DNA from: Methylobacter sp.
Lineage (GTDB): Bacteria; Pseudomonadota; Gammaproteobacteria; Methylococcales; Methylomonadaceae
Length of the DNA stretch: 64,000 nt
Direction: 5' to 3'
NCBI GenBank assembly: GCA_028716975.1
Contig: JAQUOU010000002.1
Location: 176,841 to 240,840, forward strand
Position 1 is the first letter of the stretch; every line of letters starts with the position of its first letter. Below, in pieces: positions 17,078 to 25,709 of the stretch. The translations under genes and the position numbers were made by a program. The notes under the pieces are model-generated. The model ran no database searches. It saw nothing but the letters and a program-made list of their open reading frames with translations, and was not told where the DNA came from.

Positions 17078-18103
17078 ATGCCGCCAAAATCTCTCAGCGA
17101 ATTATTACCTGAGCTTTGTCAGATTGAGTCACTCCTTGAGCAGGGCAAAAATTTCCTGTCTTCCGAAGTCTTGTGCAAAATTAATGTTGAGCAGCATACG
17201 GTTCCTGTCTATGCAATTTCCTTGGGTTCCACGGCCAAAGATGCGCCGTGTATTGCCTTTGTCGGCGGTATTCACGGCGTAGAGAGAATCGGTACAAAAG
17301 TCGTTATAGCTTTTCTGGAAACCCTGATAGAGCGATTGCAATGGGATATTGCCCTGGAAAGTATTCTGGATAAAGTACGCATTATTTTTATGCCGTTATT
17401 GAATCCGGCGGGCATGGCGCGAAATACCCGCTCGAATGGGCAAGGCGTTGACCTGATGAGAAATGCCCCGGTTGACAGTGATGAGCGGGTAGTATGGCTA
17501 GCCGGCGGACATAGAATTTCACCGCGGCTGCCCTGGTATAGAGGTGAGGTAAACAAGGACATGGAGATCGAATCGCAAAGTCTTTGTGATTTTGTCAGCA
17601 GAGAAATGTTTAATGCCCCGTTCAGCCTGGTGCTGGACTGTCACTCCGGTTTTGGCCTGCATGACAGAATCTGGTTTCCTTATGCCAAAAGCCGATTGAA
17701 ACCGATGCAGCATATTGGTGAAGTTTATCGTTTACGCGAGCTTTTTTTTGAGACTTACCCTTACCAGAATTATTTATTTGAACCCCAGTCCAAACATTAT
17801 CTGACTCATGGTGATATCTGGGATTATCTTTATGAAAAGTCCCTTGATCAAGGCTGTACTTTCCTGCCGTTAACGCTGGAAATGGGTTCCTGGCGCTGGA
17901 TACGCAAGAATCCTCTGCAACTTTTTAATCTTATTGGTCTCTATCATCCCATTAAACCGCATCGTGTCAAACGGGTACTGAGAGGACACCATGTGTTGAT
18001 GGATTTTCTTTTGCGGGCGACGCTTTCTTATGAAAACTGGCTGCCTGATTGCCGGAGCTTAAACACGGACAAACAGGCAAGGGCGCTTTGGTATAATGGT
18101 TGA
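17078..18103 (+). CDS. M14-family zinc carboxypeptidase-like protein
   Basis: The 341-aa protein has a metallocarboxypeptidase fold. GGIHGVERIG supplies the first zinc ligands (HxxE) near residues 69-72. DCHSGFGLHD supplies the third His, and LTLEMGSWRW carries a candidate catalytic Glu. It also has RNTRSNGQGVDLMRN, typical of the substrate-binding Asn-Arg region of M14 proteins. There is no signal peptide, so it is cytoplasmic. The substrate is unknown; the succinylglutamate desuccinylase and murein peptide amidase groups are the nearest alternatives. It overlaps the next gene by 8 bp and likely shares its transcript. Confidence 0.75.
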   Translation: MPPKSLSELLPELCQIESLLEQGKNFLSSEVLCKINVEQHTVPVYAISLGSTAKDAPCIAFVGGIHGVERIGTKVVIAFLETLIERLQWDIALESILDKVRIIFMPLLNPAGMARNTRSNGQGVDLMRNAPVDSDERVVWLAGGHRISPRLPWYRGEVNKDMEIESQSLCDFVSREMFNAPFSLVLDCHSGFGLHDRIWFPYAKSRLKPMQHIGEVYRLRELFFETYPYQNYLFEPQSKHYLTHGDIWDYLYEKSLDQGCTFLPLTLEMGSWRWIRKNPLQLFNLIGLYHPIKPHRVKRVLRGHHVLMDFLLRATLSYENWLPDCRSLNTDKQARALWYNG

Positions 18104-18866
18104 GAAGAGTGAGGTTATTTTACTGTTGCGCGGTTTGCTTCGGGAGCAACGTCACTGGGGCGGGTTTGTCAGGCAGTTGCAGGCTGAATTTCCGGGTAGG
18201 GAAATTATCACGCTGGATATTCCCGGTAACGGTCTGTTATATCAGGAAAAAAGTCCTTGTGCCATTGCCGGCATGACTGATCGCTTACGGAATCAGATTC
18301 CTCAAAAGATTCAATCGAGCGGCTTGACGCTCATTGCTCTTTCCATGGGAGGAATGATAGCTATTGACTGGATGATTCGCCACCCTGCCGAGGTAAACAA
18401 TGCCGTCCTGATAAATACCAGTGTCCGGCCTTTTTCACCGTTTTACCAGCGGCTGCGGTGGCAAAATTACTTTCTGGTTGGCAAAGCATTTGCAATGCAG
18501 CGATTTGAACGTGAACAGCTGATTTTATTTCTGACATCGAACTTGTTAACGGAAAATACCCGGCTGCTTAGTGACTGGGTACAATGGAATAAGGAATGCC
18601 CTGTTTCGCCTGCAAATGCGCTACGTCAACTGCTGGCGACGGCCAAATTTTCTGTGACAGAGCGGCTCAGGCAGCCGGTTTTGATTGTCAGCTCAAGATT
18701 GGATCGGCTGGTTCACCATCAGTGCAGCATCGATCTCGCCAAAGCTTGGGATGTTCCCTTTATTGAGCACCCTTCTGCGGGCCATGACTTGTCTCTGGAC
18801 GATCCTGCATGGTTAAGTCATCACATCGGTAGCTGGATGAAGGCTCTACCGAATGGGTTAAGTTGA
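18096..18866 (+). CDS. Alpha/beta-hydrolase fold protein
   Basis: The 256-aa protein carries the nucleophile elbow LSMGGM (Ser near residue 88), an oxyanion region LLRGLLREQRHW near the N-terminus, a likely acid residue in SSRLDRLVH and the catalytic His in SAGHDLSLDDP. The triad is complete. There is no signal peptide. The layout resembles BioH- and lysophospholipase-type esterases, but I cannot name a substrate. It starts inside the last codons of the M14-like gene, so the pair is translationally coupled. It ends about 415 bp before ccmA. Confidence 0.78.
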   Translation: MVEKSEVILLLRGLLREQRHWGGFVRQLQAEFPGREIITLDIPGNGLLYQEKSPCAIAGMTDRLRNQIPQKIQSSGLTLIALSMGGMIAIDWMIRHPAEVNNAVLINTSVRPFSPFYQRLRWQNYFLVGKAFAMQRFEREQLILFLTSNLLTENTRLLSDWVQWNKECPVSPANALRQLLATAKFSVTERLRQPVLIVSSRLDRLVHHQCSIDLAKAWDVPFIEHPSAGHDLSLDDPAWLSHHIGSWMKALPNGLS

Positions 18867-18939
18867 ATAGTTCTATAATTCATAAACCGTTAGTAAATTA
18901 TTTAAAGCAATTAGATTGACTGTGAACAATCCACTCTAG

Positions 18940-19241
18940 CTGATATGATTAGTTTGTTTATACATAAGCGCGTCATACTCGCCGGGAAGCGGGTATCCAG
19001 CGCCAGGGATGGCAAGCCTAAACCTATCCCTGGCACCTGGATTGCTCACCGCCTCCCTGCGGTTCGGGCTTCGCCCTGTGCGATGCACATCCAAATTCGC
19101 TCCTGGCGAATTAGTCCGGCACAAATTCGTCTGGAACGAATTTGCATTTACCCGCAGGGCTACGGGCAGGAAAGCCCGGAGTGAATCCATGCCGGAATGA
19201 CGATGTTGGAAAGTATGGGCAGGTAATCTGAGCAAGTAGAA
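18940..19241. mobile_element. MITE-like element, copy 2 (left end degraded)
   Basis: The interior (about 18970-19200) closely matches the MITE interior at 13685-13921 read in reverse complement, and the copy at 56217-56505 in direct orientation. The right end AATCTGAGCAAGTAGAA (19225-19241) is a mutated version of the 17-bp terminal repeat. The left terminal repeat is no longer recognisable. It sits about 40 bp before ccmA and may supply or block transcription into the ccm operon. This is the main content of the 415-bp gap before ccmA. Confidence 0.7.
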
Positions 19242-19282
19242 TTAATGTATTAATAAAACCGCGATTAAAATTGTTTTAAATA

Positions 19283-19906
19283 ATGGATACGCAGCGACAA
19301 TTATTTCTTGAAGGCGCCGGTTTAAGCTGTATCCGCGATGACCGGGTATTATTTGAAGGACTGGCTTTTGAATTATACGCAGGACAGGTTTTATTGCTGG
19401 AAGGCGAAAATGGTAGCGGCAAGACTTCGCTGTTGCGGATTATATGCGGATTCCGGGAGCCGGATTCAGGGAAGATACGCTGGTGCGGCGATGCTGTAAA
19501 CGATAGCCGGTTTTATACGCAGATGGCATATATAGGCCATTTGGACGGCATAAAAAAAGAGCTGACAGTTTTGGAAAACCTGAAAGTATCATTGGCGTTG
19601 AGCAAGCCTGGGCGCTATTCGATTCAGGAAGCTTTAAAAAAAGTCAGTTTGGCAGGTTTTGATGATGCGCTTGTTCAGACTTTATCGGCAGGCCAGAAAA
19701 GACGATTATCTTTGGCACGGTTGCTGATTACTGAGAATTATTTGTGGATTCTGGATGAGCCTTTTACTTCCCTTGATAAACAGGGAATTGCCCTCATCGA
19801 AACTTTAATGGTCGAACACTGTACTAATAACGGCATGATAGTTTTAACTTCGCATCATGAAATAGCTTTGCACGGTATTGATGTTCAGCGTATCCATTTA
19901 TCCTGA
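19283..19906 (+). CDS. ccmA: Haem exporter ATP-binding protein CcmA
   Basis: CcmA is the ATPase of the CcmABCD complex, which releases holo-CcmE during cytochrome c maturation. The 207-aa ABC protein has Walker A GENGSGKTSL, the signature LSAGQKRRLSLARL, Walker B LWILDEPFTSLD and the switch His in LTSHHE. The short length and QLFLEGAGLSCIRDDR-type start are typical of CcmA. Its TGA stop shares one base with the ccmB start, indicating coupling. It opens the ccm operon. Confidence 0.94.
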   Translation: MDTQRQLFLEGAGLSCIRDDRVLFEGLAFELYAGQVLLLEGENGSGKTSLLRIICGFREPDSGKIRWCGDAVNDSRFYTQMAYIGHLDGIKKELTVLENLKVSLALSKPGRYSIQEALKKVSLAGFDDALVQTLSAGQKRRLSLARLLITENYLWILDEPFTSLDKQGIALIETLMVEHCTNNGMIVLTSHHEIALHGIDVQRIHLS

Positions 19907-20580
19907 TGCCATTACCTCAAGCATTTTTTGCCCTTATTCGCCGCGATCTGGTTTTGGCGCTGCGCCGACGCTCGGAGATGATCAATCCGTTGTTGTTTTT
20001 TATTCTGGTAATTACCTTGTTTCCGCTGGGAATAGGGGCGCAGCCTCAACTATTGAAAGCGATAGCGCCGGGTATTATCTGGGTTTCGGCTTTATTGGCA
20101 GCCATGCTTTCCTTGGATAGCCTGTTTCGCTCGGATTTTGATGACGGTTCGCTTGAGCAGATTTTGCTGAGCTCACATCCTGCCTCCGTGCTTGTTTTAG
20201 GTAAGGTAATTGCTCACTGGCTGGTGACAGGATTGCCGCTGCTGATTGTGGCGCCTCTGTTAGCCGTATTTTTAGGCCTGCCCGGTCATTCTGTCGGTAT
20301 TTTATTATTAACGCTGCTCCTGGGAACGCCGGTGTTAAGCCTAATAGGGGCGATTGGCGTGGCATTGACAGTGGGATTGCGGCGGGGCGGCATGATTTTA
20401 TCCCTGCTGGTTCTGCCGCTGTATGTGCCGGTATTAATTTTTGCCGGCAACGCGGTAGAGATGGCAGGTACCGGCTTGCCTGTAGATGCGCAAATAAACA
20501 TTTTAATTTCCATTTTATTGATGGCTTTAGTATTAGCGCCGTGGCCGACAGCAGCAGCGTTAAAAATGAGTATCAATTGA
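19906..20580 (+). CDS. ccmB: Haem exporter membrane protein CcmB
   Basis: CcmB is the six-helix permease partner of CcmA. The 224-aa protein starts FFALIRRDLVLALRRRSE, followed by hydrophobic segments, with the conserved LDSLFRSDFDDGSLEQ loop after helix 2, as in CcmB proteins. The length is normal. It is coupled to ccmA. The next gene of the usual order, ccmC, is displaced by an inserted ferritin-like gene. Confidence 0.94.
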   Translation: MPLPQAFFALIRRDLVLALRRRSEMINPLLFFILVITLFPLGIGAQPQLLKAIAPGIIWVSALLAAMLSLDSLFRSDFDDGSLEQILLSSHPASVLVLGKVIAHWLVTGLPLLIVAPLLAVFLGLPGHSVGILLLTLLLGTPVLSLIGAIGVALTVGLRRGGMILSLLVLPLYVPVLIFAGNAVEMAGTGLPVDAQINILISILLMALVLAPWPTAAALKMSIN

Positions 20581-20630
20581 AAATATCTCGTAAAATAGTC
20601 CATTAAACTATTAATCTGGAGTAAGCGCTC

Positions 20631-21524
20631 ATGGGATCAGCTAAATTTCTTTCGGTTTTTACACCCGCTACGAAAGAGCAGAGAAAAGAAAATTTTGAAA
20701 ACTACTGGCAGTTTACTCAGCAACACGGCGGCGAACTTCTGGAAGACGAAAGGGATTTAGTTAAAAAACGCGCCAGGCTCAAGTATTTTCAGGATAACCC
20801 CGTTAAATTACGTAAACCGCTTGCTGATCCTGATGCTTTTTATCGTAATTATATCAATATGAAAGACGATCCCAAGTCGCTGGATCGCATGACTTTAATG
20901 CTGACCGGCATGTATAAGTTCGCAAGGCATGAATGGGTGGGAATTAAAGGCGCCTGGAATGTCGTTCCGGATATGGCAAATTCCCATAGCGTAGAAGACA
21001 AGATCAGCCGTGTGCATTTGGCTGAAGAGTTTTGTCATTGGCGATTATTCGATGAAATGCTGCGCACATGCGGCCTGGATAAAGTTGAATGGATGCCTTT
21101 AGATCCTGTTAAAGAATGGATATACGAACAATTTCCTAAGTTCCCCGGCTTTTTATTAGATACGCCCGCTTTTGTCACGGAATTGATGGGTGTCACTTTT
21201 TATTGTTATCTTCATCGTCTGTTCGACGACATACTGGCAGACGAGCCTGAAGTGAGAGATCGCTTAAAAGAACTCCTGGATGAAATTACCATCGATGAAG
21301 TCGCGCATGTCGGACAACGCAGGAATTTTATTGGCCCGATAGGCATGAAGGTTTCAAAATTGTTGGTTAAGCCTTTTTACACGCTGTTTTTTAATGATAT
21401 TCCTGAAGTCGGGCAGTTATTCGATATCAAACAGATGATTAAAGATGGCGAGGCTTTTGACTTTAATGAATTACCTGAATATATGATTCAGCGCAGTTGG
21501 ATTCCCTCATATTGTAAGGTATAA
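20631..21524 (+). CDS. Ferritin-like di-iron protein inside the ccm operon
   Basis: The 297-aa soluble protein is unnamed to me. It shows the complete ligand pattern of a ferritin-like di-iron carboxylate centre on four helices: E101 (ARHEW), E133 and H136 (EEFCH), E184 (VTELM), E223 and H226 (DEVAH). A good start ATG follows GGAG (AATCTGGAGTAAG). It lies between ccmB (50 bp before) and ccmC, in the same orientation, where no di-iron protein belongs in the standard ccm order. Possible roles are iron or oxygen handling during haem delivery, a quinone hydroxylase-like reaction, or an unrelated oxidase. None is shown by the sequence. Confidence 0.75.
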   Translation: MGSAKFLSVFTPATKEQRKENFENYWQFTQQHGGELLEDERDLVKKRARLKYFQDNPVKLRKPLADPDAFYRNYINMKDDPKSLDRMTLMLTGMYKFARHEWVGIKGAWNVVPDMANSHSVEDKISRVHLAEEFCHWRLFDEMLRTCGLDKVEWMPLDPVKEWIYEQFPKFPGFLLDTPAFVTELMGVTFYCYLHRLFDDILADEPEVRDRLKELLDEITIDEVAHVGQRRNFIGPIGMKVSKLLVKPFYTLFFNDIPEVGQLFDIKQMIKDGEAFDFNELPEYMIQRSWIPSYCKV

Positions 21525-21646
21525 GATCAGATGGCAAGAGCAAGTTTAAGCCGCCATGGCTATCTGTATTTAAATTATGGGGCACAAGTAAAGGTAAATA
21601 AATTCGTTCCTGAAATCTTATTCTTTATAGTTTGGGGCGCAATTTT

Positions 21647-22411
21647 ATGCTTTTAATTCCGGATTCGGTAGTCCGATTTTTTCATCGGATGGCTTCACCG
21701 CCGCATTTTTACGCTTTTACCGAACGCTTAATGCCGTGGCTGACGGTTATTTTTCTGTTGCTTACTGCGGCTGGACTTTACGGGGGGTTGTATCTGGCGC
21801 CTCCCGACTACCAGCAGGGCGACAGCTACCGGATTATCTATATCCATGTGCCCAGCGCCTGGATGTCATTATTTATTTATGTGGTCATGGCGATTGCAGG
21901 TGCCATTGGCCTGATCTGGCGCATTAAACTGGCTGAGATTGTTGCCATCAGCAGTGCGCCGGTAGGCGCCGGTTTTACTTTTATCGCGCTGGTCACCGGA
22001 TCATTGTGGGGCAAGCCCATGTGGGGTGCGTGGTGGGTCTGGGATGCACGTTTAACCTCTGAATTGATCCTGCTGTTTCTGTATCTGGGTGTGATCGGAC
22101 TATACGGCGCGATCGATGATAAGCGCGTTGCTTCCAAGGCCGTGGCTATTTTAGCGCTGGTCGGCGTGGTCAATATTCCGATTATTCATTATTCCGTTGA
22201 ATGGTGGAATACCTTGCATCAAGGCCCTACGGTAACAAAAATGGATAAGCCTTCCATTCATGTCAGCATGCTGATACCGCTATTGCTGATGGCTCTATCC
22301 TTCAAGCTTTATTATCTGATCGCCATGCTGCAGCGTGCGCGTACGGAGCTTCTGATGCGCGAGCGCAATTCACAGTGGGTCAGGACGATGGTGCTGGAGA
22401 ATGAGCAATGA
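21647..22411 (+). CDS. ccmC: Haem transporter CcmC
   Basis: CcmC holds haem at a periplasmic tryptophan-rich site and delivers it to CcmE. The protein has six membrane helices, the WWD-type motif WGAWWVWDARLTSELILL and flanking periplasmic His residues (YIHVPSAWM before it, HQGPT after it). I use the ATG at 21647 (254 aa); a TTG 15 bp upstream also fits the frame. It overlaps ccmD by 4 bp (ATGA). It is separated from ccmB by the ferritin-like gene. Confidence 0.94.
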   Translation: MLLIPDSVVRFFHRMASPPHFYAFTERLMPWLTVIFLLLTAAGLYGGLYLAPPDYQQGDSYRIIYIHVPSAWMSLFIYVVMAIAGAIGLIWRIKLAEIVAISSAPVGAGFTFIALVTGSLWGKPMWGAWWVWDARLTSELILLFLYLGVIGLYGAIDDKRVASKAVAILALVGVVNIPIIHYSVEWWNTLHQGPTVTKMDKPSIHVSMLIPLLLMALSFKLYYLIAMLQRARTELLMRERNSQWVRTMVLENEQ

Positions 22412-22563
22412 CAGTGCAGGAATTTTTTGCAATGGGCGGCTACGCTTTTTATGTCTGGACAGCCTATGGAGTCGCCTTGATTGTACTTATTGCCAATATC
22501 ATTATTCCGGTTGTTCAGCGTAAACAGTTTTTGCGCCGCCAAGCTTCAAAGCAAAAAAGATAA
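22408..22563 (+). CDS. ccmD: Haem exporter small subunit CcmD
   Basis: This 51-aa protein has one membrane helix (YVWTAYGVALIVLIANIIIP) preceded by MGGYAF and followed by a basic cytoplasmic tail (QRKQFLRRQASKQKR). That is the usual CcmD pattern. It stabilises the CcmABC-CcmE complex. Its ATG overlaps the ccmC stop and it ends 5 bp before ccmE, so the order ccmC-D-E is standard. Confidence 0.93.
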   Translation: MTVQEFFAMGGYAFYVWTAYGVALIVLIANIIIPVVQRKQFLRRQASKQKR

Positions 22564-22568
22564 ATAGT

Positions 22569-23015
22569 ATGAAACCAGCCAGAAGACAACGCTTGATTCT
22601 TATTGCCCTGATGGTATTGGGAGCCGGTTTAGCTACGGCATTTGCTCTCAAGTCATTTAATGATAATTTGATGTATTTTTTTTCAACCACGGATGTGGTA
22701 GAAGGCAAGGCGCCCAAACATGCATTATTTCGTTTGGGCGGCATGATTATAAAAGGCTCGGTAGAAAGACCGGGCGACGGGCTGATGGTGCGTTTTAAAC
22801 TGACTGATTTCAGTAAAGACGTGACCGTGGAATATACGGGCATTTTGCCGGATCTGTTTCGGGAAGGGCAAGGCATTGTTGCTCATGGCCGCTTAAATCA
22901 ACAGGGAGTTTTTATTGCCGAGGAGGTTTTAGCAAAGCATGACGAAAACTATATGCCCCCCGAGGTTAAAGCCAGTTTGAAGCAACAGGCTGTAAGCGTT
23001 GAAGATAAAAAATAA
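22569..23015 (+). CDS. ccmE: Haem chaperone CcmE
   Basis: CcmE binds haem covalently through a histidine and carries it to the CcmFH ligation complex. The 148-aa protein has an N-terminal membrane anchor (residues 8-28), an OB-fold beta barrel (VEGKAPKHALFRLGGMI, VTVEYTGILPDLFREGQGIV) and the haem-binding motif KHDENYMPPEV, with the attaching His followed by Asn-Tyr. The length is normal. Only remnants of a small gene pair separate it from ccmF. Confidence 0.95.
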   Translation: MKPARRQRLILIALMVLGAGLATAFALKSFNDNLMYFFSTTDVVEGKAPKHALFRLGGMIIKGSVERPGDGLMVRFKLTDFSKDVTVEYTGILPDLFREGQGIVAHGRLNQQGVFIAEEVLAKHDENYMPPEVKASLKQQAVSVEDKK

Positions 23016-23201
23016 TGATAAGCCGGAGCTGCAATGGAGCTTTAGTCGCTAAAATTGGAAAAATCGACGATGGTAACTATTCATTCGATTTCCTGAAAAT
23101 CATCCTCACACAGATGAAGGGTGAATTACCTGTTCAGTACTCAGGTCCGGGAAGTATTTTTTTTGCTGAGGCCAGTTAATGCAAGCGTTATATGGAAACA
23201 A

Positions 23202-23480
23202 ATGTCCGATAAAACGTATATTTTTACCGATTATCTTAAGTATAGAGCTGAAATTCGTGGATTTGATTTAACCCAAGTTGAACACATGCTTCGCTATTCG
23301 CAATAACGGTATTTTGATATTGAGACGCATCGCTTGATAGTGATTGGGGAACACGCTGACAAACTGGTCATGATTCCTTATGAAGAAGGCGAAACAGAAA
23401 TAACCCCTATCACTATTCATGCAATTACACGGCAGCAAATAAAATTTAGATTAACCACAGGCAGACTCATTTATGAATAA
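23202..23480 (+). pseudogene. Small partner gene of a DUF2283 pair, broken by an in-frame stop
   Basis: From ATG 23202 one frame runs to TAA 23478-23480. It encodes MSDKTYIFTDYLKYRAEIRG through to a TRQQIKFRLTTGRLIYE end, but a TAA at 23304-23306 interrupts it after 34 codons. Without that stop it would be a 92-aa protein. Proteins of this type are often found just before DUF2283 genes as toxin-antitoxin-like pairs; I cannot name the family with certainty. It overlaps the DUF2283 gene by 8 bp. It lies inside the ccm operon, which suggests a late insertion. About 185 bp upstream (23016-23201) hold nothing I recognise. Confidence 0.7.
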
Positions 23481-23703
23481 TCCAAAAATGACTTATTTTC
23501 CAGAGCAGGATGTCATCCATCTGGCTATGACTGATGAGGATGAAGTGGGGAGCGTGGAATTAAGTCCTCATATTACCGCCGAACTCAATGCTGATGGTGA
23601 ATTGATCGGTGTAGAAATATTAAAAGCCAGTACTTTTTTAAGAGATTTTATTCTTGAAAGTACCCAAGCCAAGCTTATGCAAGTAAGTAAGCACGCCAGT
23701 TAA
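23473..23703 (+). CDS. DUF2283 family protein
   Basis: The 76-aa protein starts MTYFPEQDVIHLAM-like after four residues and has SVELSPHITAELNADGELIG followed by VEILKAS, the DUF2283 signature. The family is of unknown function and usually accompanies a small partner gene upstream, in the manner of toxin-antitoxin modules. Here the partner is broken by a nonsense codon while this gene is intact. It ends 56 bp before ccmF and is transcribed with the ccm genes. Confidence 0.8.
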   Translation: MNNPKMTYFPEQDVIHLAMTDEDEVGSVELSPHITAELNADGELIGVEILKASTFLRDFILESTQAKLMQVSKHAS

Positions 23704-23759
23704 GCTTAAGCGTAGAGAATAGATATGGTTATAGATATAAAGGTTAAAGGTCAACAATA

Positions 23760-25709
23760 ATGATTCCAGAGCTGGGGCATTTGTCACTGATTCTGGCCCT
23801 GTGCATGGCTGGTGTATTAGCCATATTGCCCATCGCCGGTTCGGCGCGATCAATATCGGGCTGGATTGCCGTTGCCAAACCTGCCGCGTTTGCTCAATTG
23901 CTATTTATAGCCGTGTCTTATGGCTGTTTAACCTACAGCTTCGTGATTCATGACTTTTCAGTGGCGTACGTGGCTACCAATTCAAATACAGCATTGCCTG
24001 TGCTGTATTTGATATCGGGAGTATGGGGCGCGCATGAAGGCTCTTTATTACTTTGGGCCCTGGTTTTATCCTGCTGGACCGCATTGGTTGCACGCTTCAG
24101 CCGCAATATTCCCAATGCTACGGTTGCCAGGGTTTTAGGCGTTATGGGGCTGGTGTCCATAGGTTTTATCCTGTTTTTATTGCTGACTTCCAATCCGTTC
24201 GAGCGTCTGTTTCCTGCGCCTTTAGAAGGCAGGGATTTGAACCCCTTGCTGCAGGATCCGGGTCTGGCGATCCATCCGCCCATGCTTTATATGGGCTATG
24301 TCGGATTTTCCGTGGCCTTCGCTTTTGCCATTTCAGCTTTGCTGGAAGGCCGGCTGGATGCCGCCTGGGCGCGTTGGTCCAGACCGTGGACATCTGTTGC
24401 CTGGATGTTTTTAACCATAGGCATTGCTTTAGGCAGCTGGTGGGCTTATTACGAACTGGGCTGGGGCGGCTGGTGGTTTTGGGATCCTGTGGAAAACGCT
24501 TCATTTATGCCCTGGCTGGTCGGTACTGCACTGATTCATTCGTTGGCGGCTACGGAAAAACGCGGGGTTTTTAAAACCTGGACAGTACTTCTTGCCATTT
24601 TTGCCTTTTCTTTAAGTCTCTTGGGCACCTTTCTGGTACGTTCCGGCGTTTTAACTTCGGTGCATGCGTTCGCCACTGATCCTGCCAGAGGATTGTTTAT
24701 CCTGATATTTCTGGCTATCGTCGTGGGCGGTTCATTATTGTTGTATGCCGTAAGAGCGCCTACCGTTAAAAGCAGCGCGACCTTTGAACTGATATCCAGA
24801 GAGTCGGCGATTTTACTTAACAATGTTCTGTTAGTCGTTACCGCCGCCAGTATTTTACTGGGCACTTTGTATCCTTTGGTTATCGATGCGTTAGGGTTGG
24901 GCAAGATTTCTGTAGGCCCGCCTTATTTCAATGCCGTGTTTATCCCCTTAATGGCTCCCCTGGCGGTTGTAGTTGGCCTGGGGATGTTATTGCGCTGGAA
25001 AAGAGATAATATCCGCGCAATTGCATTGCGGATACGCTGGATTGTTGCAGCTTGTGTTATTGGCGGCTTGTTGATTCCCCTGATTATGCCGTTTTACTCC
25101 TGGGGCGCGGTATTGGGATTAACCTTGGCATTGTGGACGGTAGCTATTACGGGATTATCTTTTACTGACCGGATGGGGCCGAAAAGCTTTTCCTGGCAAC
25201 GGCTCGCTTCCGTACCGGCAGGTTTTTACGGCATGACAATTGCCCATTTAGGCATCGCCGTATTCGTGACCGGTATTACCTTAACGTCAGTTTACAGTGT
25301 GGAAAAGGATATTCGCATGGCTCCCAGCGAGACACTGGATATGTCCGGTTATATATTCCAGTTTCATGGGGTTAAACAAACTCAAGGGCCCAACTATGTT
25401 GCTGAACAGGCATTTGTGACGGTAAGCCATGAGGGTGAACAGGTTGCCAAACTGGAACCCCAAAAACGGGTTTATCAGGTGCAAAAAATGCCGATGACGG
25501 AAGCTGCGATTGACGCCGGTTTGTTCAGGGATTTGTTTGTCGCCATAGGCGAACCTTTAGGTGATCAGGGCGCATGGAGTTTGCGGATTTATTACAAATC
25601 ATTTATTCGCTGGATCTGGCTGGGCGCAATATTTATGGCGGTAGGCGGCTTATGCGCGGCTTGTGATAAACGGTATCGGGTAATTCCGAAAAACCTGGGT
25701 TCCGATTGA
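23760..25709 (+). CDS. ccmF: Cytochrome c haem lyase subunit CcmF
   Basis: CcmF is the core of the system I haem ligase, reducing holo-CcmE haem and attaching it to apocytochrome CxxCH motifs. The 649-aa protein has about 14-15 membrane helices, the tryptophan-rich motif WGGWWFWDPVENASFMPW near residues 235-253, and conserved His residues nearby (WGAHEGSLLLW, AIHPPMLYMGYVG). The C-terminal periplasmic domain ends with IRWIWLGAIFMAVGG. The length is normal. It overlaps ccmG by 4 bp. Confidence 0.96.
   Translation: MIPELGHLSLILALCMAGVLAILPIAGSARSISGWIAVAKPAAFAQLLFIAVSYGCLTYSFVIHDFSVAYVATNSNTALPVLYLISGVWGAHEGSLLLWALVLSCWTALVARFSRNIPNATVARVLGVMGLVSIGFILFLLLTSNPFERLFPAPLEGRDLNPLLQDPGLAIHPPMLYMGYVGFSVAFAFAISALLEGRLDAAWARWSRPWTSVAWMFLTIGIALGSWWAYYELGWGGWWFWDPVENASFMPWLVGTALIHSLAATEKRGVFKTWTVLLAIFAFSLSLLGTFLVRSGVLTSVHAFATDPARGLFILIFLAIVVGGSLLLYAVRAPTVKSSATFELISRESAILLNNVLLVVTAASILLGTLYPLVIDALGLGKISVGPPYFNAVFIPLMAPLAVVVGLGMLLRWKRDNIRAIALRIRWIVAACVIGGLLIPLIMPFYSWGAVLGLTLALWTVAITGLSFTDRMGPKSFSWQRLASVPAGFYGMTIAHLGIAVFVTGITLTSVYSVEKDIRMAPSETLDMSGYIFQFHGVKQTQGPNYVAEQAFVTVSHEGEQVAKLEPQKRVYQVQKMPMTEAAIDAGLFRDLFVAIGEPLGDQGAWSLRIYYKSFIRWIWLGAIFMAVGGLCAACDKRYRVIPKNLGSD

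Noticed and set aside
23121-23201. Extended start at 23121 for the small gene upstream of DUF2283
   Set aside because: The extra residues look random; homologous coding begins at ATG 23202.
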